DNA of 64,000 bases from the NCBI GenBank assembly GCA_946800325.1, contig OX326956.1:16037167-16101166 (forward strand). Direction: 5' to 3'. Both the position numbers and the translations under genes were made by a program. This DNA comes from Luzula sylvatica (taxonomy: Eukaryota; Streptophyta; Magnoliopsida; Poales; Juncaceae). Below the pieces are notes generated by a model that had not been told where the DNA came from, searched no databases, and saw only the letters and a list, made by a program, of their open reading frames with translations. Shown in pieces: positions 1 through 10,059 of this stretch. Position 1 is the stretch's first letter; every line of letters starts with the position of its first letter.

Positions 1-1372
1 GCCAGAGCTTTGTTCTTGATCCAACAAGCTGGGGTTGCGGAAAATCTATTTTCGCGAATAATGAGCGCGACCATGGCAAAAGAAGCATGTAACGTATTAC
101 AAGAAGAATATCAGGGGTCCGCGAAGGTGATCGCGGTCAAATTACAGGCGCTGCGGAGGCAGCTTCACAATCTAAATATGAAAGAGACATAAACGATAAA
201 AGAATATTTTTCTAGAGTTATTGAGATAGTGAACCAGATGCGAACGTATGGTGAAGTTGTTACTGATCAAATTGTAGTGGAGAGAATTTTGATCAGTTTG
301 CCGGAGAAATACGAGTATATCGTGACGGCGATTGAGGAGACGAAGGATCTCTCTACTCTGACGATACAAGAGCTGATGAGTTCATTGGAGTCTCACGAAG
401 AACGAAAATTACAAAGAGAGAAAGGTTCGGTTGAAAGTGATCGAGGAGCTGAGTTTACCTCGAAAGAGTTCGACCGATATTGCAAATATAACGGTATTCG
501 TAGACAACTGACGGCCGCATATACCCCACAACAAAATGGCGTTGTCGAACAGAAGAATAGAACGATAGTGGAGATGGCGCGTGCAATGTTGAAGGAGAAG
601 GGTATGCCAAATACATTTTGGGCGGAAGCTGATGGTACGGCGGTTTATATTTTAAATCGAAGTCCAACACGATCGGTGATGAATTGAACTCCTATTGAAG
701 CATGGCGTGGCGTAAAACCGTCAGTTCGTCACATGAAGGTGTTCGGTTGTATATGCTACGCGCATGTTCCGTCGGAGACAAGGAGAAAGCTTGATGATAA
801 GAGCGAGAAGTGTATATTCGTCGGGTATAGCGATATGACGAAGGGATATCGGCTCTATAATTTGGAGAAGAAAAAGTTGATAATCAGTCGAGATGTTATC
901 TTCGACGAGAATTCTTCTTGGAATTGGGAAGAAAATAAGGTGCAAGAATTTAGAGGAACACCAACTATTATCTCGTTTGGTGAACCGAGAATGCCAATTA
1001 TCGAGCCACATGGAGAAGGAAGTTCTTCGAGATGAAATGGATCAAGTTCGAGTTCAACTCCGGATTAGAGTTCAAGTCCGAAAATAGAAAGGAGAGATGA
1101 AGAGACGACGCCAGAAACAACACCTAGACGAGTGAGGAGTTTGCGAGATATTTATGAATCTTGCAATTTTTTTATGGTTGAGCCGCAAAGTTTCGTTGAA
1201 GCGGAGAAACACAAGAACTGGATTAAGGCAATGGAGGATAAAATCCAGATGACTAAGAAAAATAATACGTGGGAGTTTGTAGAACGATCGAAAGACAGAG
1301 ATGTTATCGATAGACAAGTTTATACGAAGCCGCGACATGATCGGCGCATACAAGAAATGAATTAAGGGAGAG
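1..1372 (+). mobile_element. Internally deleted Ty1-copia retrotransposon, coding remains
   Basis: The conceptual translation shows three blocks of a copia polyprotein in the usual order. Bases 1-430 resemble the gag region (UBN2-like) and carry an in-frame stop near 190. From about 430 to 1000 comes the C-terminal part of integrase, with the SDRGAEFTS and PQQNGVVEQKNRT signatures and the following VFGC/FVGYS segment, interrupted by a stop near 685. From about 1130 to 1360 lies the very start of reverse transcriptase (EAEKHKNWIKAMEDKI). The zinc knuckle, protease, integrase N-terminus, most of reverse transcriptase and all of RNase H are missing, so gag is joined directly to integrase. A polypurine tract (aagggagag, 1364-1372) follows. 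The element cannot be autonomous. The 5' LTR lies outside the window or is lost. Confidence 0.85.
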
Positions 1373-1433
1373 TGTTGAAATAATTAATTCATTTTCTTAG
1401 TAAACAAGGAATTGTAAATTCTTAATAATGAAG

Positions 1434-1545
1434 GAGGATAAGGATAAGGAGAAGGATAAGGATAAGGATAAGTATGAAGGATAAAGAAGGATAAGGATAA
1501 GAATAAAGAAGAGTAAGGATAAGGATAAAAATAAAGAAGGATAAG
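1434..1545 (+). repeat. GGATAA-type simple repeat in the LTR
   Basis: Imperfect tandem copies of aaggata and ggataa, broken up by aaagaa interruptions, fill the U3-like part of the LTR. Confidence 0.75.
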
Positions 1546-1548
1546 AGA

Positions 1549-1559
1549 CTATAAATAGG
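1549..1559 (+). promoter_or_regulatory. TATA-like box inside the copia LTR
   Basis: The motif ctataaatagg lies about 155 bp before the truncated hybrid proline-rich gene and on the same strand. In copia elements such a box drives the genomic RNA. Here its transcript would read into the downstream reading frame. Whether it is active cannot be seen. Confidence 0.5.
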
Positions 1560-1703
1560 ACTTAGCATATATTGTTTATGTAATATAGAAAGAGAAAGAG
1601 AAAGAGAGAGTTAGGGAGTTCTAGAGAGAGAAAAATATTTAGAGAGAGAAAGTAAGAGTGTGTTTGTAATACTAATCTTTGTTTAATAAAATTAGTATTT
1701 TCA

Positions 1704-2408
1704 GTGTTAAATCGTTGCGCAAATTTCAATACTCTGAAGCTAGGTGTTTGCGGAAATGTTCTAAATGGGTTGATCAATATAGTGATAGGAAGCCCACCAG
1801 AGGAGTCGTGCTGTAGCTTAATCCAAGGTCTAGCAGATCTTGACGCCGCAGTGTGTTTGTGTACCGCACTTAAAGCAAATATTCTGGGAATCAATCTGAA
1901 CGTACCAATTGATCTGAGTTTGCTAATCAACTATTGTGGAAAGGAGGTACCATCTGGTTTCCAGTGTGCTCCGACGCCAACAGCACCAGCTCCAGCTCCA
2001 GCTCCAACTGTACCGACGCCAACAGTTCCAACGCCGACAGTGCCAACGCCGACAGTGCCGACGCCAACAGTTCCTTCGCCAACAGTACCGACGCCAACTT
2101 TACCGACACCATCGGTGCCACCAGTAGCAGCCCCTCCGAGCCAAAATGGAAACTGCCCCATAGACGCGCTGAAGCTAGGTGTTTGCGGAAATGTTCTCAG
2201 TGGGTTGATCAATATAGTGCTCGGAAGCCCACCAAAGGAGTCGTGCTGTAGCCTAATCCAAGGTCTCGCAGATCTTGATGCGGCAGTGTGCTTGTGTACC
2301 TCGATTAAAGCAAGCGTACTTGGGATCAATCTGAATGTACCGATTGATCTGAGTTTGTTAATCAATTATTGTGGAAAGGATGTACCATCTGGTTTCCAGT
2401 GTGATTGA
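1704..2408 (+). pseudogene. 5'-truncated double-domain hybrid proline-rich protein (8-cysteine motif)
   Basis: The open frame encodes two eight-cysteine (lipid-transfer-like) domains separated by a Pro-rich spacer of repeated TVPTP units. Each domain has the C..C..CC..CxC..C..C pattern, with [16 protein letters not shown] and LLINYCGK. In intact relatives such as 18922-19467, a signal peptide and one Pro-rich region come before a single C-terminal domain. Here the first domain is joined through the GFQC end straight into a second Pro-rich region and domain, as unequal crossing-over between tandem copies would produce. The signal peptide and start codon are gone: the frame opens at the LTR junction and contains no ATG. 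The first cysteine sits one residue out of register and may come from LTR sequence. Without a signal peptide the normal cell-wall location would be lost. It ends at TGA 2406-2408. Confidence 0.8.
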
Positions 2409-2516
2409 TTATCATTAGTGTATTAAGGAGAGTGAAGACGTGTATTTGTTTTTATTAATGTATTTGGATTGTACTTTGTAAGGAGTTCAAGGGTATTGTT
2501 GTTTCTTTATTAATAT
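2409..2516. other. 3' flank of the truncated hybrid proline-rich gene
   Basis: This short AT-rich stretch resembles the 3' region after 19467 (gtattaagga..., gtgaagac.tgtatt), so it is probably the old 3' UTR up to the Helitron end. Confidence 0.45.
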
Positions 2517-2546
2517 ACTAGTTTTACCACGCGCTATTGCGCGGGC
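2517..2546 (-). mobile_element. Helitron 3' terminus (hairpin plus CTAG|T)
   Basis: On the minus strand a GC-rich hairpin (CCCGCGC AATA GCGCGT) is followed about 10 nt later by CTAG and a host T. That is the Helitron 3'-end layout (16-20 nt palindrome, then CTRR, then T). The body would extend rightwards on the plus strand. No 5' TC end was found. Confidence 0.65.
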
Positions 2547-2750
2547 TTGTTAATGTTGAAGAAATTGTTGTATTATAACGAATTGGTGTTTGTTTTCTCT
2601 GGTTTTATTTTTATTTTCGATTAGTGTTCTTTTTTTCTTTTAAGTATGAGAGTTGATGTATAATTTTATGTTGCTTGTTGTTTGTATTATGGAATCTGTT
2701 TTAGTGTCGGAATAAAGTATATTTTAAGTATGAGAGTTGAAATATGTATA

Positions 2751-2785
2751 ACTAGCTCTACACCCGCGCCATTGCGCGGGGTAGT
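2751..2785 (-). mobile_element. Second Helitron 3' terminus, same orientation
   Basis: The hairpin with 7-bp arms (CCCGCGC/GCGCGGG, 2763-2780) and CTAG|T on the minus strand (2755-2751) is a second end about 235 bp from the first. A direct repeat of ttttaagtatgagagttga lies between them. Either two insertions are nested or the end is duplicated. Confidence 0.7.
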
Positions 2786-3848
2786 TTAAAACTAAACATT
2801 TTTGTGTGTTGTAATTCTTAGTTAGTACTCCATTAGCGTGTGATTCAGTATTTGCTGTTGATGAATGGCTAATGTTTTGGGCTTGTTTTGTGAAAATCAT
2901 AGATGTTTTGAGAACATATTAAATGAGTGAGCAAGTAGGCAAGAGTCAGTAGATAAATTTAGTTTTGCGACAAAAAATATTCATGACATAAAACTAAAAA
3001 CTACTAAGGCATACAAACAGAGAACTACTAAGGCATTGTTCGTCATAAAAATAAAAAAAGAACCAGTTCGTTATTGCTATGTTCAAATAATACCATCATG
3101 AAATACAAATCAGAGTGAAACAAATCATAAAATGGTATCAACAAATAGAGATGTCCAGTCATCAAAATTGCATAAAAATGGTATAAAAGTATACTGAAGA
3201 AGAAGAGGCAACTTGTTTGAGTCATGCTTCGAGTCGTTAGTTAGTGCCAACTCTTATAATTATTCAGGCTGTATCATCACATGTACTATATAACAGCACG
3301 ATATTATTGCTTCGAAGACCTCCATTGCCGCCACCAAGGAATTATGATAATTTTAAATTTCATTAATAACCCTATATTTTGATGAAACCCTAAAAATATA
3401 CATTTGTTTACCTGAGTGAATTGCCACCGACGTGGACTGCACTGCACCCGTTCTGTTTCTTTCCCCAAGCTTTTGCAACAAATTTTGTGCAGCACAACCC
3501 GAAACACATAAATTAATGTAAACATTTGCCAAAAAATGTTTCATGAAATTGTATCAAAAATATTATAAAAATATACCAGACAAATTTCATATTACATTAA
3601 TACATCAAAATTAATTGCAAAATTTATATTACATCAATCAATCAAAATTCATTACAAAATGCATATTAAATCAATCTAATTGGTATTGGAAATATATCAC
3701 TACTCATATTACAATTTTATATAATGATTACGTCTCGATTTACATTAATATTTACATTAATACGTCTCGAGTTTGCCAAGTATGATCTCAAATCCTTCTC
3801 AAGCCTGCCAAATATATTCAGAAATCCTCGTCGAGTCTGCCAAGTATC

Positions 3849-3852
<4 letters not shown>

Positions 3853-3888
<36 letters not shown>
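3853..3888 (+). repeat. (GA)n microsatellite
   Basis: Uninterrupted GA dinucleotides. Confidence 0.95.
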
Positions 3889-3890
<2 letters not shown>

Positions 3891-4123
3891 AAAAAGACAA
3901 AATCAGTACCATTTCGAGTCTACCAAGTATCAGAAATCCCTAATTTGATCAACAAAAAAAAAACTAATTTCAGCAAAAAAAATCCTAATTTAAGCAAAAT
4001 AAATCAGCACTTGATCATCGCCCGTTGACCTTGTCGCCTAATTTACTGAAATTAATTGAAATTGCACAAAAAACCTTAATTTCAGCAAATTAGGATTAAA
4101 AAAAAGCCCTAATTTCAGCGTCG

Positions 4124-4125
<2 letters not shown>

Positions 4126-4165
<40 letters not shown>
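4126..4165 (+). repeat. (GA)n microsatellite
   Basis: Uninterrupted GA dinucleotides; more GA tracts follow to about 4260. Confidence 0.95.
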
Positions 4166-4169
<4 letters not shown>

Positions 4170-4365
4170 CAGCGTCGATTGAGAGAGAGCCATTCAAGCT
4201 TCGCGCTAGAGAGAGAGGGCCATAGCGTCCAGAGAGAGAGAGAGGGGGATCGGGTTGAGATTGAGAGGGGTTAGAGTTATTTAACGGGTCGGGTTAAATG
4301 TTTCGGGTCGGGTTAAATAATATGTATAAAATATCATGGGTTAACAGTCATTTAACTGGGGGTGC

Positions 4366-4990
4366 ACGAGTTATTTGACGGAGGGGGCAAACCGAACAAA
4401 AATAACAAGTTTAGGGGGCAAAAAGAACCAAAAAATTAGTCAGGGGACAAGTTGAACAATTCGGTATTTGTTAGGACCAAAAACAGACTTTTTACTAAAA
4501 TATAGTGTAAAATAAGGGACACTTAAATGGCTACAAAGAAAAATGTTTATAAAAAATTAATGATTAATCAATGGTCTAAATTTTGCCACATATCATAATT
4601 TAATGGCTAAAAAAAAGTAATGAAAAAATGATGATGTGGCACAAGAAAATTGCACAAAGTTGGGTCCAAAATAAGGGTGTTGGTAAGTTACATATTTAGA
4701 AAATTCAACATTTCTTCTTTTCAAGAGCGGCTTAATCGTTTATAGGCTCTAGGCGAAGAAAACGACTATTTTAGTTTTCAATAAAAAAAAAGAGTATCTA
4801 ATTAGAAATTTGCCCAAGATTTCCAATACTAAAATATATTAGAAATTAATAATATTAACAAAAGAAAAAAAAATGGTTATTTTGATTTTAAGATGAAATA
4901 ATTCAAACTTAATCTCATTAAGTTCGTAATTACAAGGGGAGCAAAATACAATATATTTTTTCATTGAAATGAGAGTAAATTACAATTTAC
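4366..4990. other. Degraded MITE arm and AT-rich intergenic DNA
   Basis: Bases 4370-4490 (agggggcaaa, aggggacaagttgaac) resemble the right arm of the 12415-12744 MITE family. The remainder is AT-rich with no recognised gene. Confidence 0.4.
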
Positions 4991-5301
4991 AATTGGGGAA
5001 TTCCTAAAAAAACCCCTAACTTTTTTGGGATTCCCCAAAAACCCCCTAACTTTTTGATTATTTGAAAAAACCCCTACAAATTGAATTTAATTCTTGAAAA
5101 ATCTCCTACAAATGTTAACTTTAACATTTCATCCAATTTTTATTTTTTTGGACAAAAATACCCTTCTTGATTTTCATTTATAAATTCTTTTATTCAATAT
5201 AAATTAATAAATACATAAATAAATTAAATATTTCATGATAAATATTTCACGTTATTATAATTAAAAATAATTTATGATAATATTTTACAACTCATTATTT
5301 T

Positions 5302-5306
<5 letters not shown>

Positions 5307-5345
<39 letters not shown>
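5307..5345. repeat. (TA)n microsatellite at left edge of the MITE array
   Basis: Uninterrupted TA repeats directly before the first nested MITE copy. Confidence 0.9.
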
Positions 5346-5348
<3 letters not shown>

Positions 5349-5884
5349 TTAACCGTATAGATATGATTTTAAATATTAAAATCGAATTTTAACCGTATTC
5401 AGTAAATCTAAATATTAAAATCGAATTTTAACCGTATAGATATGATTTATATCATTTGAGAATGCTGTAGATTTAATTTCATGAAAAATAAAAACTTCTA
5501 TCATACTTATCATAATACTTTAAAAAATTTAACGGTAGAAAATAGTTACAACATGAATCATCATTAAATAAATTTTGAAATTCGATTTTTTTGGTTTGGA
5601 TGTATTGTAAATCATATAGATAGGCTCAAGATGAATTTTTACTAAGTTTCGAGTTTTCATTCATGGAAATCTATGAATTTACCGAAATGGACGGTTGTGA
5701 ACATATGTTATCGGTTTTGTTAGATACAAAAATCGAAATTGTATAAAATTTATTCTACATCATATCTAAATGATATAAAACATATATATACGGTTAAGAT
5801 TCTATTATAATATTTAGATTTAGTGTAATAAGTGTTGTTGGCGGACGTTGGCCAAACAAGAGTGTTGGTCATTGATCATATCCC
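5346..5884 (+). mobile_element. Nested MITE copy C1 (left end truncated)
   Basis: It matches 6442-6985 closely over about 450 bp and ends in the same gttggccaaacaagagtgtt...cattgatcat terminus. Its left terminus is replaced by partly duplicated internal sequence beside a TA-repeat. Confidence 0.7.
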
Positions 5885-5894
5885 TATATATATA

Positions 5895-6429
5895 GGTTCA
5901 ATGGCCAATACCCTTGTTTGGCCAACTCGGCCAACAATGTTTATTTCTCAAATTATATAAATGAAAATTAAATTTTAACCGTATAAATGTAATCTATATC
6001 ATTTAGACATGTTGTAGAACAAATTTTGTTTCGTTTGCATTTTTCTATCTAACAAAATCGATAAGGTATTTTCATAACCGTCTATTTCGGTATTTTTTTG
6101 GATTTCGATGAAAGAAAAGTCGAAACATTGTTAAAATTAATCTAAAGTCTATCTATATAATTTAAATTAAATCCAATGAAAAAAATTCGAATTTTAAAAT
6201 TGATTTCATGATGAATCATGTCGTAAATATTGCCATCCGTCAATATATTTACGTATCGTGATGGAGATGATAAAAATATTTATTTTTCATGAAATTAAAT
6301 CTATAACATTCTCAAGTGATGTATATCACATCTATGCGGTTGGATTTTTATTTTCATGTATATATTATGAGAAATAAACGTTGTTGGCCGAGTTGGCCAA
6401 ACAAGGGTGTTGGCCATTGAACCTAGCCC
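5895..6429 (-). mobile_element. Nested MITE copy B1
   Basis: Its terminal inverted repeats run about 50 bp: it starts ggttcaatggccaatac and ends with the complement before tagccc. The interior resembles copy C in reverse complement, so it is a diverged relative in the opposite orientation. TA-repeats lie on both sides. Confidence 0.75.
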
Positions 6430-6441
6430 ATATATATATAT

Positions 6442-6981
6442 ATGGGATAGGATCAATGGCCAACACTCTTGTTTGGCCAACGTCGGCCAACAACACCTAT
6501 TTCACTAAATCTAAATATTAAAATCGAATTTTAACCGTATATATATATATGATTTATGTCATTTGAGAATATTGTAGATTTAATTTCATGAAAAATAAAA
6601 ACTTCTATCATACTTATCATAATACTTTAAAAAATTGAACGGTAAGAAATAGTTACTACATGAATCATCATTAAATAAATTTTGAAATTCGATTTTTTTT
6701 GTTTGGATGTATTTTAAATCATATAGATAGGCTCAAGATGAATTTTTACTAAGTTTCGAGTTTTCCTTCATGGAAATCTATAAATTTACCGAAATAGACG
6801 GTTGTGAAAATATGTTATCGGTTTTGTTAGATACAAAAATCGAAATTGTATAAAATTTATTCTACATCATATCTAAATGATATAAAACATATATATACGG
6901 TTAAGATTCGATTATAATTTTTAGATTTAGTGTAAAAAGTGTTGTTGGACAATGTTGGCCAAACAAGAGTGTTGGCCATTG

Positions 6982-6985
<4 letters not shown>
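6442..6985 (+). mobile_element. Nested MITE copy C2
   Basis: It starts gggataggatcaatggccaa and ends ttggccattgatcat, with terminal inverted repeats of about 60 bp. It is near-identical to C1. Confidence 0.75.

Positions 6986-7027
<42 letters not shown>
6986..7027. repeat. (TA)n microsatellite between nested MITEs
   Basis: Uninterrupted TA repeats separating copies C2 and B2. Confidence 0.9.
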
Positions 7028-7030
<3 letters not shown>

Positions 7031-7566
7031 CTAGGTTCAATGGCCAGCATCCTTGTTTGGCCAACTCGGCCAACAACGTTTATTTCTCACAATATATACA
7101 TGAAAATTAAATTTTAACCGTATAGATGTAATTTATATCATTTAGATATGTCGTAGAACAAATTTTGTTTCGTTTGCATTTTTCTATCTAACAAAATCGA
7201 TAAGTTATTTTCACAACCGTCTATTTCGGTATTTTTTTGGATTTCGATGAAAGAAAAGTCGAAACATTGTAAAAATTAATCTAAAGTCTATCTATATAAT
7301 TTAAATTAAATCCAATGAAAAAAATTCGAATTTTAAAATTGATTTCATGATGAATCATGTCGTAAATATTGTCATCCGTCAATATCTTTACGTATCGTGA
7401 TGGAGATGATAAAAATAATTATTTTTCATGAAATTAAATCTATAACATTCTTAAGTGGTGTATATCACATCTATGTAGTTGGATTTTTATTTTCATGTAT
7501 ATATTGTGAGAAATAAACGTTGTTGGCCGAGTTGGCCAAACATGGGTGTTGGCCATTGAACCTAGC

Positions 7567-7568
<2 letters not shown>
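7028..7568 (-). mobile_element. Nested MITE copy B2
   Basis: It starts gggctaggttcaatggcc and ends with the inverted match ggccattgaacctagccc. It is near-identical to B1. A long TA-repeat follows. Confidence 0.8.

Positions 7569-7637
<69 letters not shown>
7569..7637. repeat. (TA)n microsatellite at right edge of the MITE array
   Basis: About 69 bases of nearly pure TA repeat. Confidence 0.95.
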
Positions 7638-7640
<3 letters not shown>

Positions 7641-8008
7641 TTATTATTTTTAAATACTATTTCGCATTGCATTTTTTATTTTTACATTAAATAATTTTAT
7701 ATAAAACTCATATAATAAATTACAGAATAATATAATAAACATCACGATATAATATTATGAAATATTATATTGTAAAATATTATTTATTTATTAGTTTATA
7801 GAATAAATTCAATTATAAATTGTGAGGGTATTTTGGTCCAAAAAAGAATAATTAGGATGGAAAATGAAAAATAACACTATTAGGGGGTTTTTCAAGAATT
7901 AAACTTAATTTATAGGGGGGTTTTTCAAAAAATCTAAAAGTTAGGGGGTTTTTGAGAAATCCTAAAAAAGTTAGGGAGTTTTTAAAGAATTCCCCTCAAT
8001 TTACTTTT

Positions 8009-8145
8009 TTTTGTGTCAATGGGTCTAACCTAATTGGTTGAGTGTGAGACACAAAAAATCATGTGTTGTGAGAAGTTGTGGGTTCGATCCTCATTGACAT
8101 CAATTGATTGAGGACATACGAACCTTCTTCGTTTGTTATAAAAAA
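8009..8145 (+). mobile_element. tRNA-derived SINE
   Basis: It has a polymerase III internal promoter: a loose A box (taacctaattggttg, 8027-8041) and a strong B box (ggttcgatcc, 8081-8090) about 55 bp apart. It ends in an A-rich tail. An 11-bp target-site duplication AATTTACTTTT flanks it (7998-8008 and 8146-8156). The left duplication overlaps that of the neighbouring MITE, so the SINE landed exactly at the MITE edge. It encodes no protein. Confidence 0.8.
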
Positions 8146-8156
8146 AATTTACTTTT

Positions 8157-8278
8157 CAAAAAAAAAGCTAAAACATAACAATATGTTCCACACCATCACA
8201 ATAGCAGCAACAAAAACAAATAATAATAATAATATTCATGATATGAATCGGAAAAACGACATCTGAGTAGGAAATCAC
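8157..8278. other. Short AT-rich spacer
   Basis: It holds poly-A and taa/aat trinucleotide runs only. Confidence 0.5.
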
Positions 8279-8450
8279 CATAATTCTCGATAGGTTTAGC
8301 CATTCGTGATAATGCATTTAACATAATTCGCAACAGGTTTAGCCATTCGTGATAATGCATTTAACATAATTAGCGATAGGTTTAGTCATTCATGATAATG
8401 CATTTATCATAATTCGCGATAGGTTTAGCCATTTGTGATAATGCATTTAA
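8279..8450 (+). repeat. Minisatellite, four 43-bp copies
   Basis: Four tandem copies of a 43-bp unit (cataattcgcgataggttta ... gataatgcatttaa) differ by only a few substitutions and no length changes. The array ends at 8450. Confidence 0.95.
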
Positions 8451-9340
8451 CAAGTTCGAATCTTTGTATCAACTATTTTCTAAATGAATGCTTGTATCAA
8501 ATTGTTTCTTGATATATAAATTGACTCACATTAAAAAAAATTGGTGTCATATGTCACAGAAAATCACTGACTATAATGACCTGAGTTGGAAAGAGAAAAG
8601 AGAATGGACTGGTCTTTGAGTATATTTTATCAGAGTAAAGATATGGCCACTCCCTCACTCCCTCCCTCCCTCCCTCCCTCTCACATAAATGAATGATTTG
8701 TGGGTCTCACATGCATTAATTTTTATAAAATAGCACGTGGGTCCCACATGTCAAAGACTTGAGGGAGGGAAAATGGGAGGGGAAATGGAAGTGGTCCTAG
8801 CATTGCCCATTTTATCATGGGCTTAAAAGAGTATTTTCTACAAGACCAATTATTTTTTAAATAAAATATTTAAGGGCTTAAAATTGTTTGGGCTCCCAAT
8901 AACAACAACTTTGGAAACAGAGAAAACGACTGTTATTAAGTTTCGATTGTTTCAGCCTCTAATTCGGTTATTTCTATTTTGCTATGGAATTCACATACTT
9001 CATTGTCTGGGATGTCATCTCTACCGTGACTTCACAAACGACTGTCGTTTTTCGGCAACTGAGAAAACGAACTCACGAAACATCATATACATACCAACAG
9101 AGTCCAACAAGGGCCTTCGGAAAAATCTAGCATTGAACAGACAACCATAAAATAGAGAAGAATCTAGTATTTATTATACCTCAAAATTTAATTAATTTTC
9201 TCCACCATCTTAGTAATAAAAAAATCTTTCCCAATAAACATATACTAACATTTAACAATTAATGTGTTAATGGTAATATTATTTTAAAAAATACAGTTTA
9301 ATGGATTAATTGAAGTTGAACAAGTACTTATATAACATGA
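8451..9340. other. Intergenic with a possible small MITE
   Basis: Bases 8644-8806 have complementary ends (ggccactccctc... and ...gaagtggtcc) around a CCCT microsatellite (8651-8680), which suggests a short foldback element, but no duplication was seen. A reading frame at 8884-9150 has no recognisable domain and is not called a gene. Confidence 0.4.
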
Positions 9341-9346
9341 GATTCT

Positions 9347-9465
9347 CTGTCCTAAAATATCAGAAGTGTGATTATTCACACTAAAAATGTGTTCTCCTAA
9401 AATATCAAAACGGTGACTAATTCGCACTACAAATGTGTCGTCGTAAAATATCAAAAGTGGACGTC
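9347..9465 (+). repeat. Degenerate tandem repeat of about 46 bp, 2.5 copies
   Basis: Three successive copies start with cctaaaatatca or cgtaaaatatca and continue with a diverged ...cac.ac.aaatgtgt segment. Confidence 0.65.
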
Positions 9466-10059
9466 TACGGACCAACCGATGACAAAAAAGGAACAAGACT
9501 TCTTTAGGACATGTTTGTTTTACAGTAACTCTGTCAGTTAGTAAGTCGACCTATTACATTAGTTTATTTTTTTGTTGTTTGGTTTAATGTAATTTTTCAA
9601 ACTACCGTAAGTCGACTTGCATTGATTCTCACTTTTCCTCCAACTCAAGATTCCCTCAAATTTACATGAAGTGTGAATACATCACAACACAACCTCCCCT
9701 CAGATATGGATTATATTTTCATTGTGTTAATTAAAAAATTAATCAAGCACAATAATCTGAAAAAATAAATAAACACTACTCACAATAATCTAAATAAATA
9801 AATTTGTCTTGGGTAGTTCTCGGAGACTTCCATGCACAAGAGATTATAAAAAAATTTGTTTGATTATTAGTGTAAGACCCAAGAATTTAATATTTTAATA
9901 TTTAATCTCTGACTATATTATATTAATTTGTGTTATATTATATTATTTTATTTTATTTTGTATTATATTGCTTGATATTAAATTATTTATTTATTTATTT
10001 TATTTATTGTATGCTATTCTATTTTTATATTCTATTAGATTATTTGATATTACATTATA
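9466..10059. other. Intergenic, AT-rich
   Basis: No gene was recognised. Two inverted-looking phrases (agtaagtcgac, gtaagtcgact) near 9540-9615 are the only structure noted. Confidence 0.4.

Larger units (their letters stand above)
1373..1703 (+). mobile_element. 3' LTR of the copia element
   Basis: The LTR begins with TGTTGAAATAATT directly after the polypurine tract. It contains a GGATAA-rich simple repeat (about 1434-1545), a TATA-like box (ctataaatagg, about 1549-1559) and an AG-rich leader. A TG...CA end fits 1703, but with no 5' LTR to compare, the boundary could lie as far as about 1725. The LTR runs straight into a hybrid proline-rich protein gene in the same orientation, so its promoter, if active, would transcribe that gene. 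Confidence 0.75.
2786..4365. other. Intergenic, two GA microsatellites
   Basis: No gene was recognised. The stretch holds (GA)n at 3853-3888 and 4126-4165, a duplicated phrase cagcgtcgattgagagagag, and short repeats of cgggtcgggttaaat near 4285-4320. Part of it may be the body of the minus-strand Helitrons. Confidence 0.5.
4991..7996. mobile_element. Long-TIR MITE (Mutator-like) carrying a nested MITE array
   Basis: The left end (ggggaattcctaaaaaaacc, from 4995) and the right end (its inverted match ending aattcccct at 7996) form imperfect inverted repeats of more than 100 bp. Both contain repeated cccctaact/agttagggg phrases. The duplication CAATTTAC flanks it at 4983-4990 and 7997-8004, with a ninth position mismatched. 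The original arms are about 4991-5305 and 7640-7996. Everything between is a later insertion of four MITE copies in TA-repeats. No transposase is present. Confidence 0.75.

Noticed and set aside
1931..2365. Minus-strand frame of 144 codons with Gly-Val repeats
   Set aside because: It is the antisense shadow of the hybrid proline-rich frame; the Gly-Val repeats mirror the TVPTP codons.
3040..3550. Overlapping minus-strand frames as a gene
   Set aside because: Low complexity, no domain, no consistent splice sites.
8020..8100. A functional tRNA gene
   Set aside because: Only the A and B boxes resemble a tRNA; no acceptor stem or cloverleaf can be formed, and target-site duplications mark it as a SINE.
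8884..9150. 88-codon frame as a small gene
   Set aside because: No domain, no homologue recognised, no promoter or splice signals, and overall AT-rich intergenic composition.
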